Below, one piece after another: positions 7,731 through 17,139 of a DNA stretch of 64,000 bases. Where the stretch lies: the NCBI GenBank assembly GCA_934196075.1, contig CAKPVW010000001.1:42277-106276 (forward strand), read 5' to 3'. How positions within the stretch are numbered: position 1 is the stretch's first letter; each line of letters starts with the position of its first letter. The notes beneath the pieces are model-generated. The model made no database searches and was not told where the DNA came from. It saw nothing but the letters and a program-made list of their open reading frames with translations. The position numbers were made by a program, and so were the translations under genes. The stretch comes from an uncultured Anaerovibrio sp. Its GTDB lineage: Bacteria; Bacillota; Negativicutes; Selenomonadales; Selenomonadaceae.

Positions 7731-7759
7731 ATTATACTATCAAAACAAATAATCGTCAA
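7731..7759 (-). promoter_or_regulatory. Sigma-A promoter of mnmA
   Basis: On the minus strand TTGACG (7754-7759) and TATAAT (7731-7736) are separated by 17 bases, one base short of perfect consensus, 38 bp before the mnmA start. Confidence 0.75.
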
Positions 7760-7803
7760 AAATCCCATATAAATTTACAAAAAACATACAAAAGCAATAA
7801 AAA

Positions 7804-7828
7804 AGGCATCCTTTTTTCTAGAATGCCT
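7804..7828 (-). terminator. Intrinsic terminator after ruvX
   Basis: Arms AGGCATCC and GAATGCCT pair with one G-U, around a 9-base loop, with a T tract on the minus strand and a second T tract on the plus strand. It ends the ireB-ruvX transcript. Confidence 0.8.
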
Positions 7829-7912
7829 AATTTTTTGCATATCAACTCCAGCGCTAAAAAGAAAAATTCTCAGCAACCCAAATATTTTTAGATATACCAA
7901 TATGCTATTGTG

Positions 7913-8335
7913 TTACAGCTGAGGATGACTATCCAGCCAACCTTGAAGAATAAATACCGCTGCCATTTTATCCACAACTTTTTTTCTCTTTTTGCGGCTC
8001 ATATCTGCTTCAATCAAGGAACGAGTAGCAGCTACTGTGGACAGACGTTCATCCCAAAAAATAATCTTAGCTTCCGGCTCTACCTTTTGAATCTCTTGGC
8101 AAAACTCCTTGACAAATTCACAGCGAGGCCCCTCTGTACCATTCATATTTCTTGGATAGCCAGATACCAAAATTTTGGTTTCGTACATGGCCATCAGCTC
8201 CTGCAGACGCTGTAAATCCGCCTCTATCGTACTGCGCCGGATAGTCTCTACCCCCTGCGCTGTCATGCCCAACAGATCACTAACGGCAATACCAATGGTT
8301 CTATCGCCTATATCCAGGCCCAATGCTCTCTCCAT
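7913..8335 (-). CDS. ruvX: RuvX/YqgF family nuclease (putative Holliday junction resolvase-like)
   Basis: 140 residues, usual length. The family has an RNase H-like fold and is linked to pre-16S rRNA processing and possibly DNA junction cleavage. [17 protein letters not shown] at residues 4-20 carries the first catalytic aspartate; [16 protein letters not shown] and [12 protein letters not shown] hold the other acidic positions. It overlaps the ireB stop by one base (TAATG), so the two are translationally coupled, as in many Firmicutes. A terminator follows. Confidence 0.93.
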   Translation of the reverse strand: MERALGLDIGDRTIGIAVSDLLGMTAQGVETIRRSTIEADLQRLQELMAMYETKILVSGYPRNMNGTEGPRCEFVKEFCQEIQKVEPEAKIIFWDERLSTVAATRSLIEADMSRKKRKKVVDKMAAVFILQGWLDSHPQL

Positions 8336-8583
8336 TAGTGTTTCTCCAAATAGGAACGAATCAGTTCCTCCAAAATTTCATCCCGCTCCAAGCTGCGAAT
8401 TTTCTTGCGGGCATCCTCAAAGCTAGTCACATAAGTAGGATCTCCGCTAAGCAGATAGCCTACCAGCTGATTAATAGGGTTATACCCTTTCTTTTCCATA
8501 GATGTGCAGGTACTGCGAATAATATTCTCAGCCTTGCTTTCATCTGTCCCAAATCGGAACATCATTGTTTCCTCGCTAACCAT
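8335..8583 (-). CDS. ireB: IreB family regulatory phosphoprotein
   Basis: 82 residues. It belongs to the IreB/YrzL family (UPF0297), small helical dimers; in Enterococcus IreB is a substrate of the PASTA kinase IreK and lowers cephalosporin resistance. The sequence ETMMFRFG, then [20 protein letters not shown] and [18 protein letters not shown] match the family throughout. ATG 8583 is preferred over ATG 8589 because GGTG lies 8 nt before it against 2 nt. It is the first gene of the ireB-ruvX pair; the alanyl-tRNA synthetase gene that often precedes it is not here. Confidence 0.92.
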   Translation of the reverse strand: MVSEETMMFRFGTDESKAENIIRSTCTSMEKKGYNPINQLVGYLLSGDPTYVTSFEDARKKIRSLERDEILEELIRSYLEKH

Positions 8584-8698
8584 AGCCATCTCACCTTTCT
8601 TATCTCACACTTAGCCTTAATATTATATTAACAGAAGTTTATGAAAATTGACAGAAATTTTTAGCCAATAGCACAAAAAGCAAGAAAATTCTAAACAA

Positions 8699-8729
8699 AA
8701 TGCCCTGCCGACAATAGCGACAGAGCATT
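8699..8729 (-). terminator. Intrinsic terminator after aspS
   Basis: Arms AATGCCCTG and CAGAGCATT pair with one G-U over a 13-base loop; a T-rich run follows on the minus strand. Confidence 0.7.
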
Positions 8730-8748
8730 CCTTTAGCAGAAAAGGAAA

Positions 8749-10554
8749 TTATTCCTTTTCTTCTTTATTTTTTTTCTTTACATGAGTACGGATGGACAGC
8801 TCCCGCAGCTGCTTCTCATCAACTTCAGAAGGTGCCTGAGACATAACATCAGATGCACTCTGAGTCTTAGGGAAGGCAATAACATCACGGATAGATTTTC
8901 TCTTCGCCATCAACATAATCAAGCGATCCAAGCCAAAGGCCAAACCGCCATGAGGTGGAGCACCATATTTGAAGGCATCCAGCATGAAGCCGAATTTGCT
9001 CTGAGCAGCCTCTGGGGTAAGACCGATGGCCTCAAATACCTTCTCCTGTACATCATTCTGATAGATACGGAGAGATCCGCCGCCTACTTCTACGCCATTA
9101 AGAACCATATCATAAGCAATAGCCTTTACCTTGCCAGGATCAGTGGTAAGATACTGCATATCCTCCTCACGTGGTGCAGTAAATGGATGATGCATAGCCT
9201 TCCAGCGCTTATCCTCCTCGCTGTACTCAAACATTGGGAAGTCAACAACCCACAGGAAGCACAGCTTATCTGGATCTATCAAGCCACGACGACGTCCCAT
9301 CTCCAGACGAAGCTCGCCCAGTGCCTGAGCAACAACCAATGGCTTATCAGCAATAACCAGCAGCAAGTCACCAGTCTTGGCGCCAGTAGCCTGCTTGATA
9401 TTCTCAAATGTCTCATCAGAATAGAACTTCTTGAATGGAGACTTGATGCCCTCCTCAGTGTACTGAATCCAGGCCAGTCCCTTAGCGCCATAGCCCTGTA
9501 CGTACTGAACCAGACCATCCAGCTCACGGCGAGGAATATTAGCATAACCTTCTACGTTAATAACCTTAACCTGGCCGCCATTTTCCAGAACAGACTTGAA
9601 TACCTTGAAATCAGAACCCTTAACATGCTCAGAAATATCCATCAGCTCCATGCCGAAACGCAAATCTGGCTTATCGGAGCCGTAGCGCTCCATAGCCTCA
9701 TCCCAGGTCATACGCAGGAACTTGGCAGGAATCTCTCTATCCAGAGCTTTCTGGAAAATCTCACCCATCATACCTTCCATCATGGTAAGAATGGTTTCCT
9801 GATCTACGAAGGACATTTCAATGTCCAGCTGAGTAAACTCTGGCTGACGATCAGCACGAAGATCCTCATCACGGAAGCAGCGTACAATCTGGAAATACTT
9901 CTCCATACCAGAAATCATCAGAATCTGTTTGTAAATCTGAGGAGACTGTGGCAAAGCATAGAACTCGCCAGGATTCAAACGGCTTGGTACCAGGAAGTCA
10001 CGAGCCCCCTCTGGGGTGGACTTGCACAGCATAGGAGTCTCAATCTCCAAGAAACCATTGCGATCAAAATAATCCCGCATAATCTTGGTAACGCGATGAC
10101 GCAGCATGAGATTTCTCTGCATTTCTGGACGACGCAGATCCAGATAACGATACTTCAGACGAAGCATCTCATCAACCTCGATACCATCCTGAATATAGAA
10201 TGGAGGGGTCTTGGCAGAGTTGAGAATACGCAGCTCCTCTACCACAATCTCAATCATACCAGTTTCCATATTAGGATTTACAGTTTCCTGAGAACGTGCT
10301 CTTACATTACCACGAACAGCTACTACAAATTCATTACGAATGGTTTCAGCCTTGTGGAAGGCCTCCTCACCAATAGCTGCCTCGTCAATAACAACCTGAA
10401 CCAAGCCGGAGCGGTCACGGAGATCTACGAAAATCAATCCACCGTGATCACGACGACGGGAAACCCAGCCGCACAGAACGACCTCACTGCCTACATGGTC
10501 AGCTCTCAGCTCACCGCAATGATGGGAACGCTTCAAACCTTCTAAAGTATCCAT
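8749..10554 (-). CDS. aspS: Aspartyl-tRNA synthetase
   Basis: 601 residues, normal for the bacterial class II enzyme. It charges tRNA-Asp (possibly also tRNA-Asn when GatCAB is used). The N-terminal anticodon-binding OB fold includes HVGSEVVLCGWVSRRRDHGG at about residues 20-39. Class II motif 2 FRDEDLRADRQPEFTQLDIE is near residues 218-237, the GAD insertion follows, and motif 3 AFGLDRLIMLMAKRKSIRDV is near residues 528-547. GAGGTGA lies 9 nt before the start. It has its own promoter, 125 bp after hisS, so can be transcribed with or without hisS. No T-box leader is present. Confidence 0.97.
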   Translation of the reverse strand: MDTLEGLKRSHHCGELRADHVGSEVVLCGWVSRRRDHGGLIFVDLRDRSGLVQVVIDEAAIGEEAFHKAETIRNEFVVAVRGNVRARSQETVNPNMETGMIEIVVEELRILNSAKTPPFYIQDGIEVDEMLRLKYRYLDLRRPEMQRNLMLRHRVTKIMRDYFDRNGFLEIETPMLCKSTPEGARDFLVPSRLNPGEFYALPQSPQIYKQILMISGMEKYFQIVRCFRDEDLRADRQPEFTQLDIEMSFVDQETILTMMEGMMGEIFQKALDREIPAKFLRMTWDEAMERYGSDKPDLRFGMELMDISEHVKGSDFKVFKSVLENGGQVKVINVEGYANIPRRELDGLVQYVQGYGAKGLAWIQYTEEGIKSPFKKFYSDETFENIKQATGAKTGDLLLVIADKPLVVAQALGELRLEMGRRRGLIDPDKLCFLWVVDFPMFEYSEEDKRWKAMHHPFTAPREEDMQYLTTDPGKVKAIAYDMVLNGVEVGGGSLRIYQNDVQEKVFEAIGLTPEAAQSKFGFMLDAFKYGAPPHGGLAFGLDRLIMLMAKRKSIRDVIAFPKTQSASDVMSQAPSEVDEKQLRELSIRTHVKKKNKEEKE

Positions 10555-10604
10555 CTAACTTATTCACCTCATAAAGAAATAATCTTCAAAAAATCGCAAC
10601 TATT

Positions 10605-10634
10605 ATTATAGCAAATCTAACCAGTCTATTACAA
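10605..10634 (-). promoter_or_regulatory. Promoter of aspS
   Basis: The minus strand has TTGTAA (10629-10634) and TATAAT (10605-10610) with an 18-base spacer, about 50 bp before the aspS start. Confidence 0.6.
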
Positions 10635-10679
10635 GACATTTATAGCAAAAATGCCAAAGCCAATAGACATCCTGCTTCA

Positions 10680-11933
10680 TTAGGCCTTAATCTTCTCTGC
10701 CACCTGATCCATAGGCACCTTGTCCTGAGAGCTGTCTTCCATGCTGCGGAGCATAACCACACCCTCAGCGATTTCATCCTCACCAAGAATAACACTATAG
10801 CGTGCCCCCAGCTTGTTAGCCTGCTTCATCTGGGCCTTCATACTGCGGCCGGCAAAATCCATAGCAGCAGACAAGCCCTGCTGACGCAAGCTATTCAACA
10901 GCTTGAAGCCCTCAGCCTGCGCAGCCTCACCTAAAGCTACCACATAAGCATCTACAGAGCGGTTCTTTTTTGGCAGAAGATTCTGGCTTTCCAAGGCCAG
11001 CAGCAAGCGCTCCAAACCAGTAGCAAACCCCACTGCAGGAGTAGGATTACCACCCATTTCCTCAATCAGTCCATCATAGCGGCCGCCACCAGCTACAGCA
11101 CTTTGGGCACCCAATGGAGGATATTTTATTTCAAAGGCAGTCTTGGTGTAGTAGTCCAAGCCTCTTACCAGTCTAGGATCATGGTTAAAGCTGATACCCG
11201 CACTGGACAAAAGCTCCTTCAACTTGGCAAAATGATCTGCACATTCCTCACAAAGACAATCCGTAATCTTTGGTGCATCTGCCATGTACGGCTTGTCACT
11301 GTCCTTTTTGCAGTCCAAAATCCGCAAAGGACTTCTCTCAAAGCGGCTGCGGCAGTCCTCGCACAAATCATCCAGCTTGTCCCGGAAAAAATCCTGCAAC
11401 ATAGTTCTATATTTACTGCGGCACTTTGGACAGCCTACAGAATTAATGGACAACTCCAAATCCTTTAACCCTAGACCTTCCAGTAAATTCATAGCCAACA
11501 GGATAACCTCAGCATCTACAGCTGGATTTGCTTCGCCAAGGGCCTCCACGCCAAATTGATGGAACTCCCGCATACGTCCAGCCTGAGGACGGTCATAGCG
11601 GAACATGGAACCAATATAAAACAGCTTCACCAGATTGGACTGAGCATAAAGCTTGTTCTGCAAATAGGCACGTACCGCAGAAGCTGTATTTTCCGGACGC
11701 AGGGTTATGCTTCTCTCACCTCTATCAGTAAAGGTATACATTTCCTTGTCTACTACATCAGTTCCCTCGCCAATACCACGCTGAAACAGCTCTGTATGCT
11801 CAAAAATAGGGGTGCGAATCTCGCTATAGCCAAAACGACGGCACAGCTCCCGAATCTCTCCCTCCACATAATTCCAATCGCCTACTGTATCAGGCAGTAT
11901 ATCCTTGGTTCCGCGAGGTGCATTTGTCAACAT
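10680..11933 (-). CDS. hisS: Histidyl-tRNA synthetase
   Basis: 417 residues, class II. It attaches histidine to tRNA-His in the cytoplasm. Visible signatures are PRGTKDILPD at the N-terminus, motif 2 FRYDRPQAGRMREFHQFGVE near residues 111-130, the histidine-specific LVRGLDYYTKTAFE near residues 258-271, and the C-terminal anticodon-binding domain. AGGAGG precedes the start. It lies 35 bp after hemZ, within a hemZ-hisS-aspS run common in Firmicutes. Confidence 0.97.
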   Translation of the reverse strand: MLTNAPRGTKDILPDTVGDWNYVEGEIRELCRRFGYSEIRTPIFEHTELFQRGIGEGTDVVDKEMYTFTDRGERSITLRPENTASAVRAYLQNKLYAQSNLVKLFYIGSMFRYDRPQAGRMREFHQFGVEALGEANPAVDAEVILLAMNLLEGLGLKDLELSINSVGCPKCRSKYRTMLQDFFRDKLDDLCEDCRSRFERSPLRILDCKKDSDKPYMADAPKITDCLCEECADHFAKLKELLSSAGISFNHDPRLVRGLDYYTKTAFEIKYPPLGAQSAVAGGGRYDGLIEEMGGNPTPAVGFATGLERLLLALESQNLLPKKNRSVDAYVVALGEAAQAEGFKLLNSLRQQGLSAAMDFAGRSMKAQMKQANKLGARYSVILGEDEIAEGVVMLRSMEDSSQDKVPMDQVAEKIKA

Positions 11934-11968
11934 TCCTCAAATTCCTCCTATATCTATCTCAATATATT

Positions 11969-13537
11969 TTATGCTTCTGCAGCTGGCTTGCCGTAGGTTT
12001 CCTCAACCAAAGCCCGCCTTTTGGCCACATAAATATCAATATCACGCTCATAGGTAAGCAAATCCTTAGCATTAAAAGCAGATTTCAGCCTATTCTGCCG
12101 AAAATCCACCACCTTGCTGGTGGCAGCTCCTCCAATGCCCAATATGGTTTGATGCTCCTCCATAATCTGAATATTATACATACTCTCTGCCCCAGGACGG
12201 CTGCAGCCTACATTTTCCATCTGACCGCGCATATAGCCCTGACGATAGAGATAATAGGGCTTCAGGCCTGCCCTATTAACATAGTCCATGGCCACGCCAA
12301 ACATATCCCGACAGGTATCATCATCAGGCAGCTCATATTCATGGAGATTCATTTTTAAACGTGAGCCACGCTTCAAAGCCAAAGAATGAAGGGTTATATC
12401 ATCAGGCTGCAGAGCCACAATCTGCTCCATGGTTGAGCGGATATCCTCCACACCTTCTCCTGGCAAGCCAATAATCAAATCCATATTGATTTCCGGAATC
12501 CCCGCCTGACGCAAAGCATGGAACATGCCCACAATAGCTTCTGGACTATGATTACGTCCTATGCGCTTCAAGGTCTTGGACTGCATAGTCTGAGGATTAC
12601 AGCTTACTCTAGTAACACCGCAATCCACCATAGCCTTTAGCTTCGCTGGAGACATACTGTCTGGCCGCCCAGCCTCCACAGTAAATTCCACTGTATCTTG
12701 ACAGCGGAAGCTATGATTTACCAGTTCCAGCATCTCCCGGAAATACATATCTGGCAAACTGGTAGGTGTACCGCCACCTACATAGATGGATTGCACCTTG
12801 AAGCCATAATCTGCTACTATATCCACCACACCCTGCAAATCCTTGCGGAAGGCATCCATAAATTTGTCAATGCCCCCTCTATCCGGCAAAATATTTGCTG
12901 GAAAGGAACAATATAAGCAGCGAGTCAAACAGAAGGGAATGCCTACATAAATACTAATGGTTTTCTCATCCGTTCTGGCTAAAAATGGTTGCTGACGAAT
13001 AGCCATATCCACAATGGTAGTGGCCTTTTCCACACTAGCCTCATAATCCTGACGAAGACGATTTATTACCTCATCCCGTTGGAGGCCCTCTGCCAGCATG
13101 CGGTGTACAATCTTGGTGGGACGTACTCCATGGAGAATTCCCCAAGGAGCCTCTGGAAAGCCAAATTCCTGTCTAAAAAGATGATACAGATTCAACTTAA
13201 TTAGACGATGCTTGCCTGCCTCAAAACGTTCACTGCCCCGACCTACAGACTCTATTTCCAGCTCATGGCCCACACCATGTTTGTCCACATAGTCTACCTT
13301 GGTATGCACCACAGGCCACCATCCAGGCCGCTCTGTCTGAGGCAGAGTGGTTTCCCCTGCCACACTGTCTATGGTGTTTTCGATATTCAATTTCAATAAA
13401 TCATATTCCCCATCGTTGTGCTCTACTGGCTCCTTAGCCAGAGCAGGCACCTCCATGGCAAAGAGGGACAAAATCTCCCGCACCACCTTTACCACTACTT
13501 GATGAGAGCTATTTAATGTAAAATCTTTAATCAGCAA
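11969..13537 (-). CDS. hemZ: Radical SAM coproporphyrinogen dehydrogenase-like protein HemZ
   Basis: About 522 residues. HemZ is the oxygen-independent coproporphyrinogen oxidase-like radical SAM enzyme placed next to tRNA synthetase genes in Firmicutes; true activity in haem synthesis is unproven for many members. The cluster motif is CLTRCLYCSF (C-x3-C-x2-C), with GGGTPTS and NMDLIIGLPGE as further family marks. The reading frame is open upstream and overlaps the fur stop. Two TTG starts are possible: 13567, without a good binding site, and 13537, with GAGGAG about 13 nt upstream. The latter leaves an 8-bp overlap with the fur coding end and is chosen tentatively. Confidence 0.85.
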   Translation of the reverse strand: MLIKDFTLNSSHQVVVKVVREILSLFAMEVPALAKEPVEHNDGEYDLLKLNIENTIDSVAGETTLPQTERPGWWPVVHTKVDYVDKHGVGHELEIESVGRGSERFEAGKHRLIKLNLYHLFRQEFGFPEAPWGILHGVRPTKIVHRMLAEGLQRDEVINRLRQDYEASVEKATTIVDMAIRQQPFLARTDEKTISIYVGIPFCLTRCLYCSFPANILPDRGGIDKFMDAFRKDLQGVVDIVADYGFKVQSIYVGGGTPTSLPDMYFREMLELVNHSFRCQDTVEFTVEAGRPDSMSPAKLKAMVDCGVTRVSCNPQTMQSKTLKRIGRNHSPEAIVGMFHALRQAGIPEINMDLIIGLPGEGVEDIRSTMEQIVALQPDDITLHSLALKRGSRLKMNLHEYELPDDDTCRDMFGVAMDYVNRAGLKPYYLYRQGYMRGQMENVGCSRPGAESMYNIQIMEEHQTILGIGGAATSKVVDFRQNRLKSAFNAKDLLTYERDIDIYVAKRRALVEETYGKPAAEA

Positions 13538-13991
13538 GTTTTTTCCGACACTCCTCACACAGCCCAAAGAACTTTACCTGATGGTCAGTTACCTTGAACC
13601 CGCATTTATTCATAATATCTGCTTCCAGAGCATCCAGCATATCCTCAGAGAATTCCATGACCTTTTTGCATTTGGTGCAAATCAAATGATGATGCTGATG
13701 AGTATTTGGTTCTGTAAGATTCAGCTCATATCTAGAGCACCCATCGCCAAATTCAATCTTCTGCAAAATACCAATATGCTTGTCACACAAAAGCTCTAAC
13801 GAGCGGTAAACCGTAGCCAGACCTATATCTGCTGACCGCTGCTTCAGAATATCATGAACCTCCTCGGCACTAAGATGAGAGCCAGGATTGTCCACAAAAA
13901 CCTCTAATACCACCTTCCGCTGATGTGTCAGCTTATATGAGCTATTTTGTAATTTTCTCTTTAAATCATCCAATGAATATAATGATGGCAT
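13527..13991 (-). CDS. fur: Fur family metal-dependent transcriptional regulator
   Basis: 154 residues. Fur proteins repress iron, zinc or peroxide genes when metal-loaded. The winged-helix recognition segment DIGLATVYRSLELL is near residues 56-69, the metal-binding HQHHHLICTKC lies around residues 99-109, and the second structural pair is CEEC near the end. Two CxxC pairs indicate a structural zinc. Fur, Zur and PerR are hard to tell apart from sequence alone; the HHH-rich site fits Fur. AAAGGAGG sits just before the start. It lies directly upstream of hemZ, which fits coupling of iron sensing to haem-related metabolism. Confidence 0.92.
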   Translation of the reverse strand: MPSLYSLDDLKRKLQNSSYKLTHQRKVVLEVFVDNPGSHLSAEEVHDILKQRSADIGLATVYRSLELLCDKHIGILQKIEFGDGCSRYELNLTEPNTHQHHHLICTKCKKVMEFSEDMLDALEADIMNKCGFKVTDHQVKFFGLCEECRKKLAD

Positions 13992-14072
13992 AGGGCAGCC
14001 TCCTTTAATCCCAATAAAATACTTACCATTATAGCAAACTTTTCTGCCAAAAGCAAAAAGCCCTTCCCTATA

Positions 14073-14705
14073 CTACCTTTCCTGTAAATATGGATTGCAG
14101 CGACGTTCCCTGCCCATATTGGTAGCAGGGCCATGACCTGGATATACCTTGGTATCATCAGCTACATCCTTCAACTTTATTTGCACAGAGTCCAAAATCT
14201 CCCGATAATCTCCTCCAGGCAGGTCTGTTCTGCCTACACTGCCAGCAAAAAGAGTATCACCACTAAAAAGGCAGCCATCTCCGTAGAGACAGATTCCCCC
14301 CTTGGTATGACCAGGAGTATGCAATACCTGCAAAGAGCAATGACCAAATTCAATGGTATCACCATCCTGCAATAATATTTCTGCAGGACGCTTGCTGCCA
14401 GCAAAGATACTATAGGCAGCCATGGACTCCCTAGATGCTGTCAACATGGAAGCATCTGCCTGATGAATAGCCAGCTTTACCCCTAGGGCTTCCCGCAGGA
14501 AATCTACTGCACCTATATGATCCCAATGTCCATGGGTATTCACCAACAAATCAACCTTGATTTGATTATCACGTATATAGGCCAAAATCTCCTGACCATT
14601 ATCCCCTGGATCAATAATCAAACCATGACCTGTTTCTTCATCCTGCAGAACATAGCAATTTTCTTCAATTGGCCCTACCACCAATGTTTCAACTGAAAAA
14701 CCCAT
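14073..14705 (-). CDS. Metallo-beta-lactamase fold hydrolase (glyoxalase II-like)
   Basis: 210 residues. The metal site is clear: NTHGHWDHIGA (HxHxDH) near residues 57-67, HTPGHTKG near 130-137, FSGDTLF near 147-153, and GHGP near 193-196. This pattern matches the glyoxalase II-like/YcbL family, which hydrolyses thioesters such as S-lactoylglutathione analogues; the true substrate in anaerobes is unknown. It lies between relA and fur in the same orientation, a place where Firmicutes often have dtd plus this hydrolase; dtd is absent here. GAGGTGAGATA precedes the ATG. Confidence 0.9.
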   Translation of the reverse strand: MGFSVETLVVGPIEENCYVLQDEETGHGLIIDPGDNGQEILAYIRDNQIKVDLLVNTHGHWDHIGAVDFLREALGVKLAIHQADASMLTASRESMAAYSIFAGSKRPAEILLQDGDTIEFGHCSLQVLHTPGHTKGGICLYGDGCLFSGDTLFAGSVGRTDLPGGDYREILDSVQIKLKDVADDTKVYPGHGPATNMGRERRCNPYLQER

Positions 14706-14742
14706 TATCTCACCTCTTATTTTTCACGTTCCTACCTCGTTA

Positions 14743-17037
14743 TCAGCGCCCATGCTTGGTGTTGCTATTATTGTCAGTAGCAGCAAACAAAGCACGGCCT
14801 ACACTATAAATATCCTTCAAACGACGAATCTTGGACATGACCATGGAAATCTGCGCCGCATTATTAACCTCCAATCCCATGATAATGGTAGATGTCTTAT
14901 TTCCCTTGTTCGCCTTGGCATTAACAGAAGATACATTTATCTTCATTTCCGCTGGCACAGACAAAATGCTGGTCAATACACCAGTAGTATCATTACAATT
15001 AATTTCGATTTCCACAGTGTAGGTTTTATCAAGACCAACATCCCAATTTACATCAATAACTCTAGTGGTATCTCCATCATCAGACAGTACATTTGGACAA
15101 TCTGCCCTATGAACAGACACCCCACGCCCCTTGGTAATATAGCCAATAATAGGGTCACCTGGAATTGGATTGCAGCATCTAGCCAAACGCACTAACATGC
15201 CGGATTCACCCTCAACCAGAATGCCATGACTAGCCTTGTTTTTCTTGGAGCTGCGTCTCTGCTGTTTGATACTCTCCAACATCTGAGTCACATCTGGAGG
15301 AGTAGCCTCCTTGATAGCCTTCTTGTGATGCTCAATCAGCTTGGCCATAACCCCATTTACCGCAATACCGCCATAACCAATAGCCGCCAGCATATCCTCA
15401 TCATTATTAATATTAAAGCGGAGACAGACAGAATTCAGCCATTCATCCCGCAGCAAATCCTTTGGCTCATAGCCCAGACGCTTGGCTTCCTTTTCCAGCA
15501 TATCACGACCACGGATAATATTCTCCTCCCGCTTTTCCTTCTTGAACCAGGAACGTATCTTGGCTCTAGTATCAGAGGAGGCTACAATATTCAACCAATC
15601 CCGGCTAGGCCCGTTATTGGCCTTATTGGTAATAATGGCTACCTGATCACCATTCTGCAGCTTGTATTCCAGGGGTACAATCTTGCCATTAACCTTGGCC
15701 CCTACGCAGTGATGGCCTACCTCAGTATGAATCCGATAGGCAAAATCTATAGGCACAGAACCCTTGGGCAGATCAATAACATCTCCATTAGGGGTAAAGA
15801 CAAAAACCTCATCAGAGAAAATATCCATCTTCAGGGCTTCCAGATATTCACTAGGATCATTGACCTCATGCTGTAGATTTACCATTTGCCGCAGCCAGGA
15901 AATCTTTTTCTCATAATCATTGCCAGCCCCCACACTGCGGCCAGCCTCCTTGTACTTCCAATGAGCAGCTACACCGTATTCAGAAATCTTGTGCATAGCA
16001 AAGGTACGAATCTGTATTTCCAGTGGGTAACCTCTAGTCATTACCGTGGTATGGAGGGACTGATAGCCATTGGATTTTGGCATGGCAATGTAATCCTTAA
16101 AACGGCCAGGAATAGGCTTCCACATAGCATGAATAACCCCTAGTACAGCATAACAATCCTTGACATTGTGCACCAAAACTCGCACGGCAGACAAATCATA
16201 AATTTCGCTAATGTCCTTGTTATCACGCTTCATTTTGCGATAAATGCTGTAAAAATGCTTGGCTCTGCCGCTAATTTCTGCTTTAATACCGCTGCGTATC
16301 AGCTTGGTATGAATCTGTAAGATAGAATCCTCGATAAAGCGCTGTCTTTCCTGTCGTTTTTGTTTTACCTTTTCTACCAAATCATAATAAAACTCTGGCT
16401 CCAAATATCTGAGGCACAAATCCTCTAACTCCCATTTGATATTGGAAATACCCAAACGATTGGCCAAGGGTGCATAAACCTCAATAGTTTCCTTGGCTAT
16501 GCGCTTCTGTTTTTCCTCCTTGACAAATTTCAGCGTACGCATATTATGCAAGCGATCCGCCAGCTTAATCATAATAACCCGAATATCCTTGGCCATGGCC
16601 AAAAACAGCTTGCGATAATTTTCGGATTGCTGCTCCACCTTGGACTGATATTTGATTTTCCCCAGCTTGGTAACACCATCTATCAGCATAGCCACCTCTG
16701 AACCAAAAATATCCTCCATCTGGCTTTGAGAATAGGTGGTATCTTCCACCACATCATGCAGCAGCGCAGCCGTAATAGTAGTGGCATCAATTTGTAATTC
16801 TGTCAAAATCTTGGCTACACACAGAGGATGAATAATATAATCCTCTCCTGAAGCCCGCTTTTGACCTGCATGAGCTGCATTAGCCAAATCATAAGCCTTG
16901 CGAATCAGCTTTACATCAGCATGGGGCTGATATTTCACCACTGCATCGATAACATCATCAATGCTCACCTGAGCCGTAGCCGAGGCCACCTCAGGTATAT
17001 AGATATTGACATTATTTTGACCTTTTTGTTCCATCAT
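14743..17037 (-). CDS. relA: Bifunctional (p)ppGpp synthetase/hydrolase RelA/SpoT
   Basis: About 764 residues, the full-length long RSH protein. It makes and degrades (p)ppGpp in the stringent response. The HD hydrolase domain has ALLHDVVEDT and DRLHNMRTLKF (about residues 90-180), the synthetase has NGYQSLHTTV (about 330-340), then come the TGS domain (FVFTPNGDVIDLPKGSVPID) and a C-terminal ACT domain. The annotated frame is open 15 bases further upstream from a TTG; the ATG at 17037 is chosen because the GGTGG binding site then lies 6-13 nt before it. It is followed by the metallo-hydrolase gene and preceded by recJ. Confidence 0.96.
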   Translation of the reverse strand: MMEQKGQNNVNIYIPEVASATAQVSIDDVIDAVVKYQPHADVKLIRKAYDLANAAHAGQKRASGEDYIIHPLCVAKILTELQIDATTITAALLHDVVEDTTYSQSQMEDIFGSEVAMLIDGVTKLGKIKYQSKVEQQSENYRKLFLAMAKDIRVIMIKLADRLHNMRTLKFVKEEKQKRIAKETIEVYAPLANRLGISNIKWELEDLCLRYLEPEFYYDLVEKVKQKRQERQRFIEDSILQIHTKLIRSGIKAEISGRAKHFYSIYRKMKRDNKDISEIYDLSAVRVLVHNVKDCYAVLGVIHAMWKPIPGRFKDYIAMPKSNGYQSLHTTVMTRGYPLEIQIRTFAMHKISEYGVAAHWKYKEAGRSVGAGNDYEKKISWLRQMVNLQHEVNDPSEYLEALKMDIFSDEVFVFTPNGDVIDLPKGSVPIDFAYRIHTEVGHHCVGAKVNGKIVPLEYKLQNGDQVAIITNKANNGPSRDWLNIVASSDTRAKIRSWFKKEKREENIIRGRDMLEKEAKRLGYEPKDLLRDEWLNSVCLRFNINNDEDMLAAIGYGGIAVNGVMAKLIEHHKKAIKEATPPDVTQMLESIKQQRRSSKKNKASHGILVEGESGMLVRLARCCNPIPGDPIIGYITKGRGVSVHRADCPNVLSDDGDTTRVIDVNWDVGLDKTYTVEIEINCNDTTGVLTSILSVPAEMKINVSSVNAKANKGNKTSTIIMGLEVNNAAQISMVMSKIRRLKDIYSVGRALFAATDNNSNTKHGR

Positions 17038-17139
17038 TTGAACCACCACCAACTATAACAATATATGTAGAGTATAGCACATTTATCTCCCATATGCCCT
17101 ATTTTATTTTCAGAAACACAGGCACCACCCTTCCCCATA

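Noticed and set aside
8782..10545. Open frame of 587 codons on the plus strand
   Set aside because: It lies wholly antisense to aspS, which has perfect family motifs. Codon bias of the real gene keeps the opposite frame open; no binding site or family resemblance.
10555..10679. T-box leader before aspS, and similarly before hisS, tyrS and leuB
   Set aside because: None has the conserved AGGGTGGTACCGCG-type T-box sequence or enough leader length.
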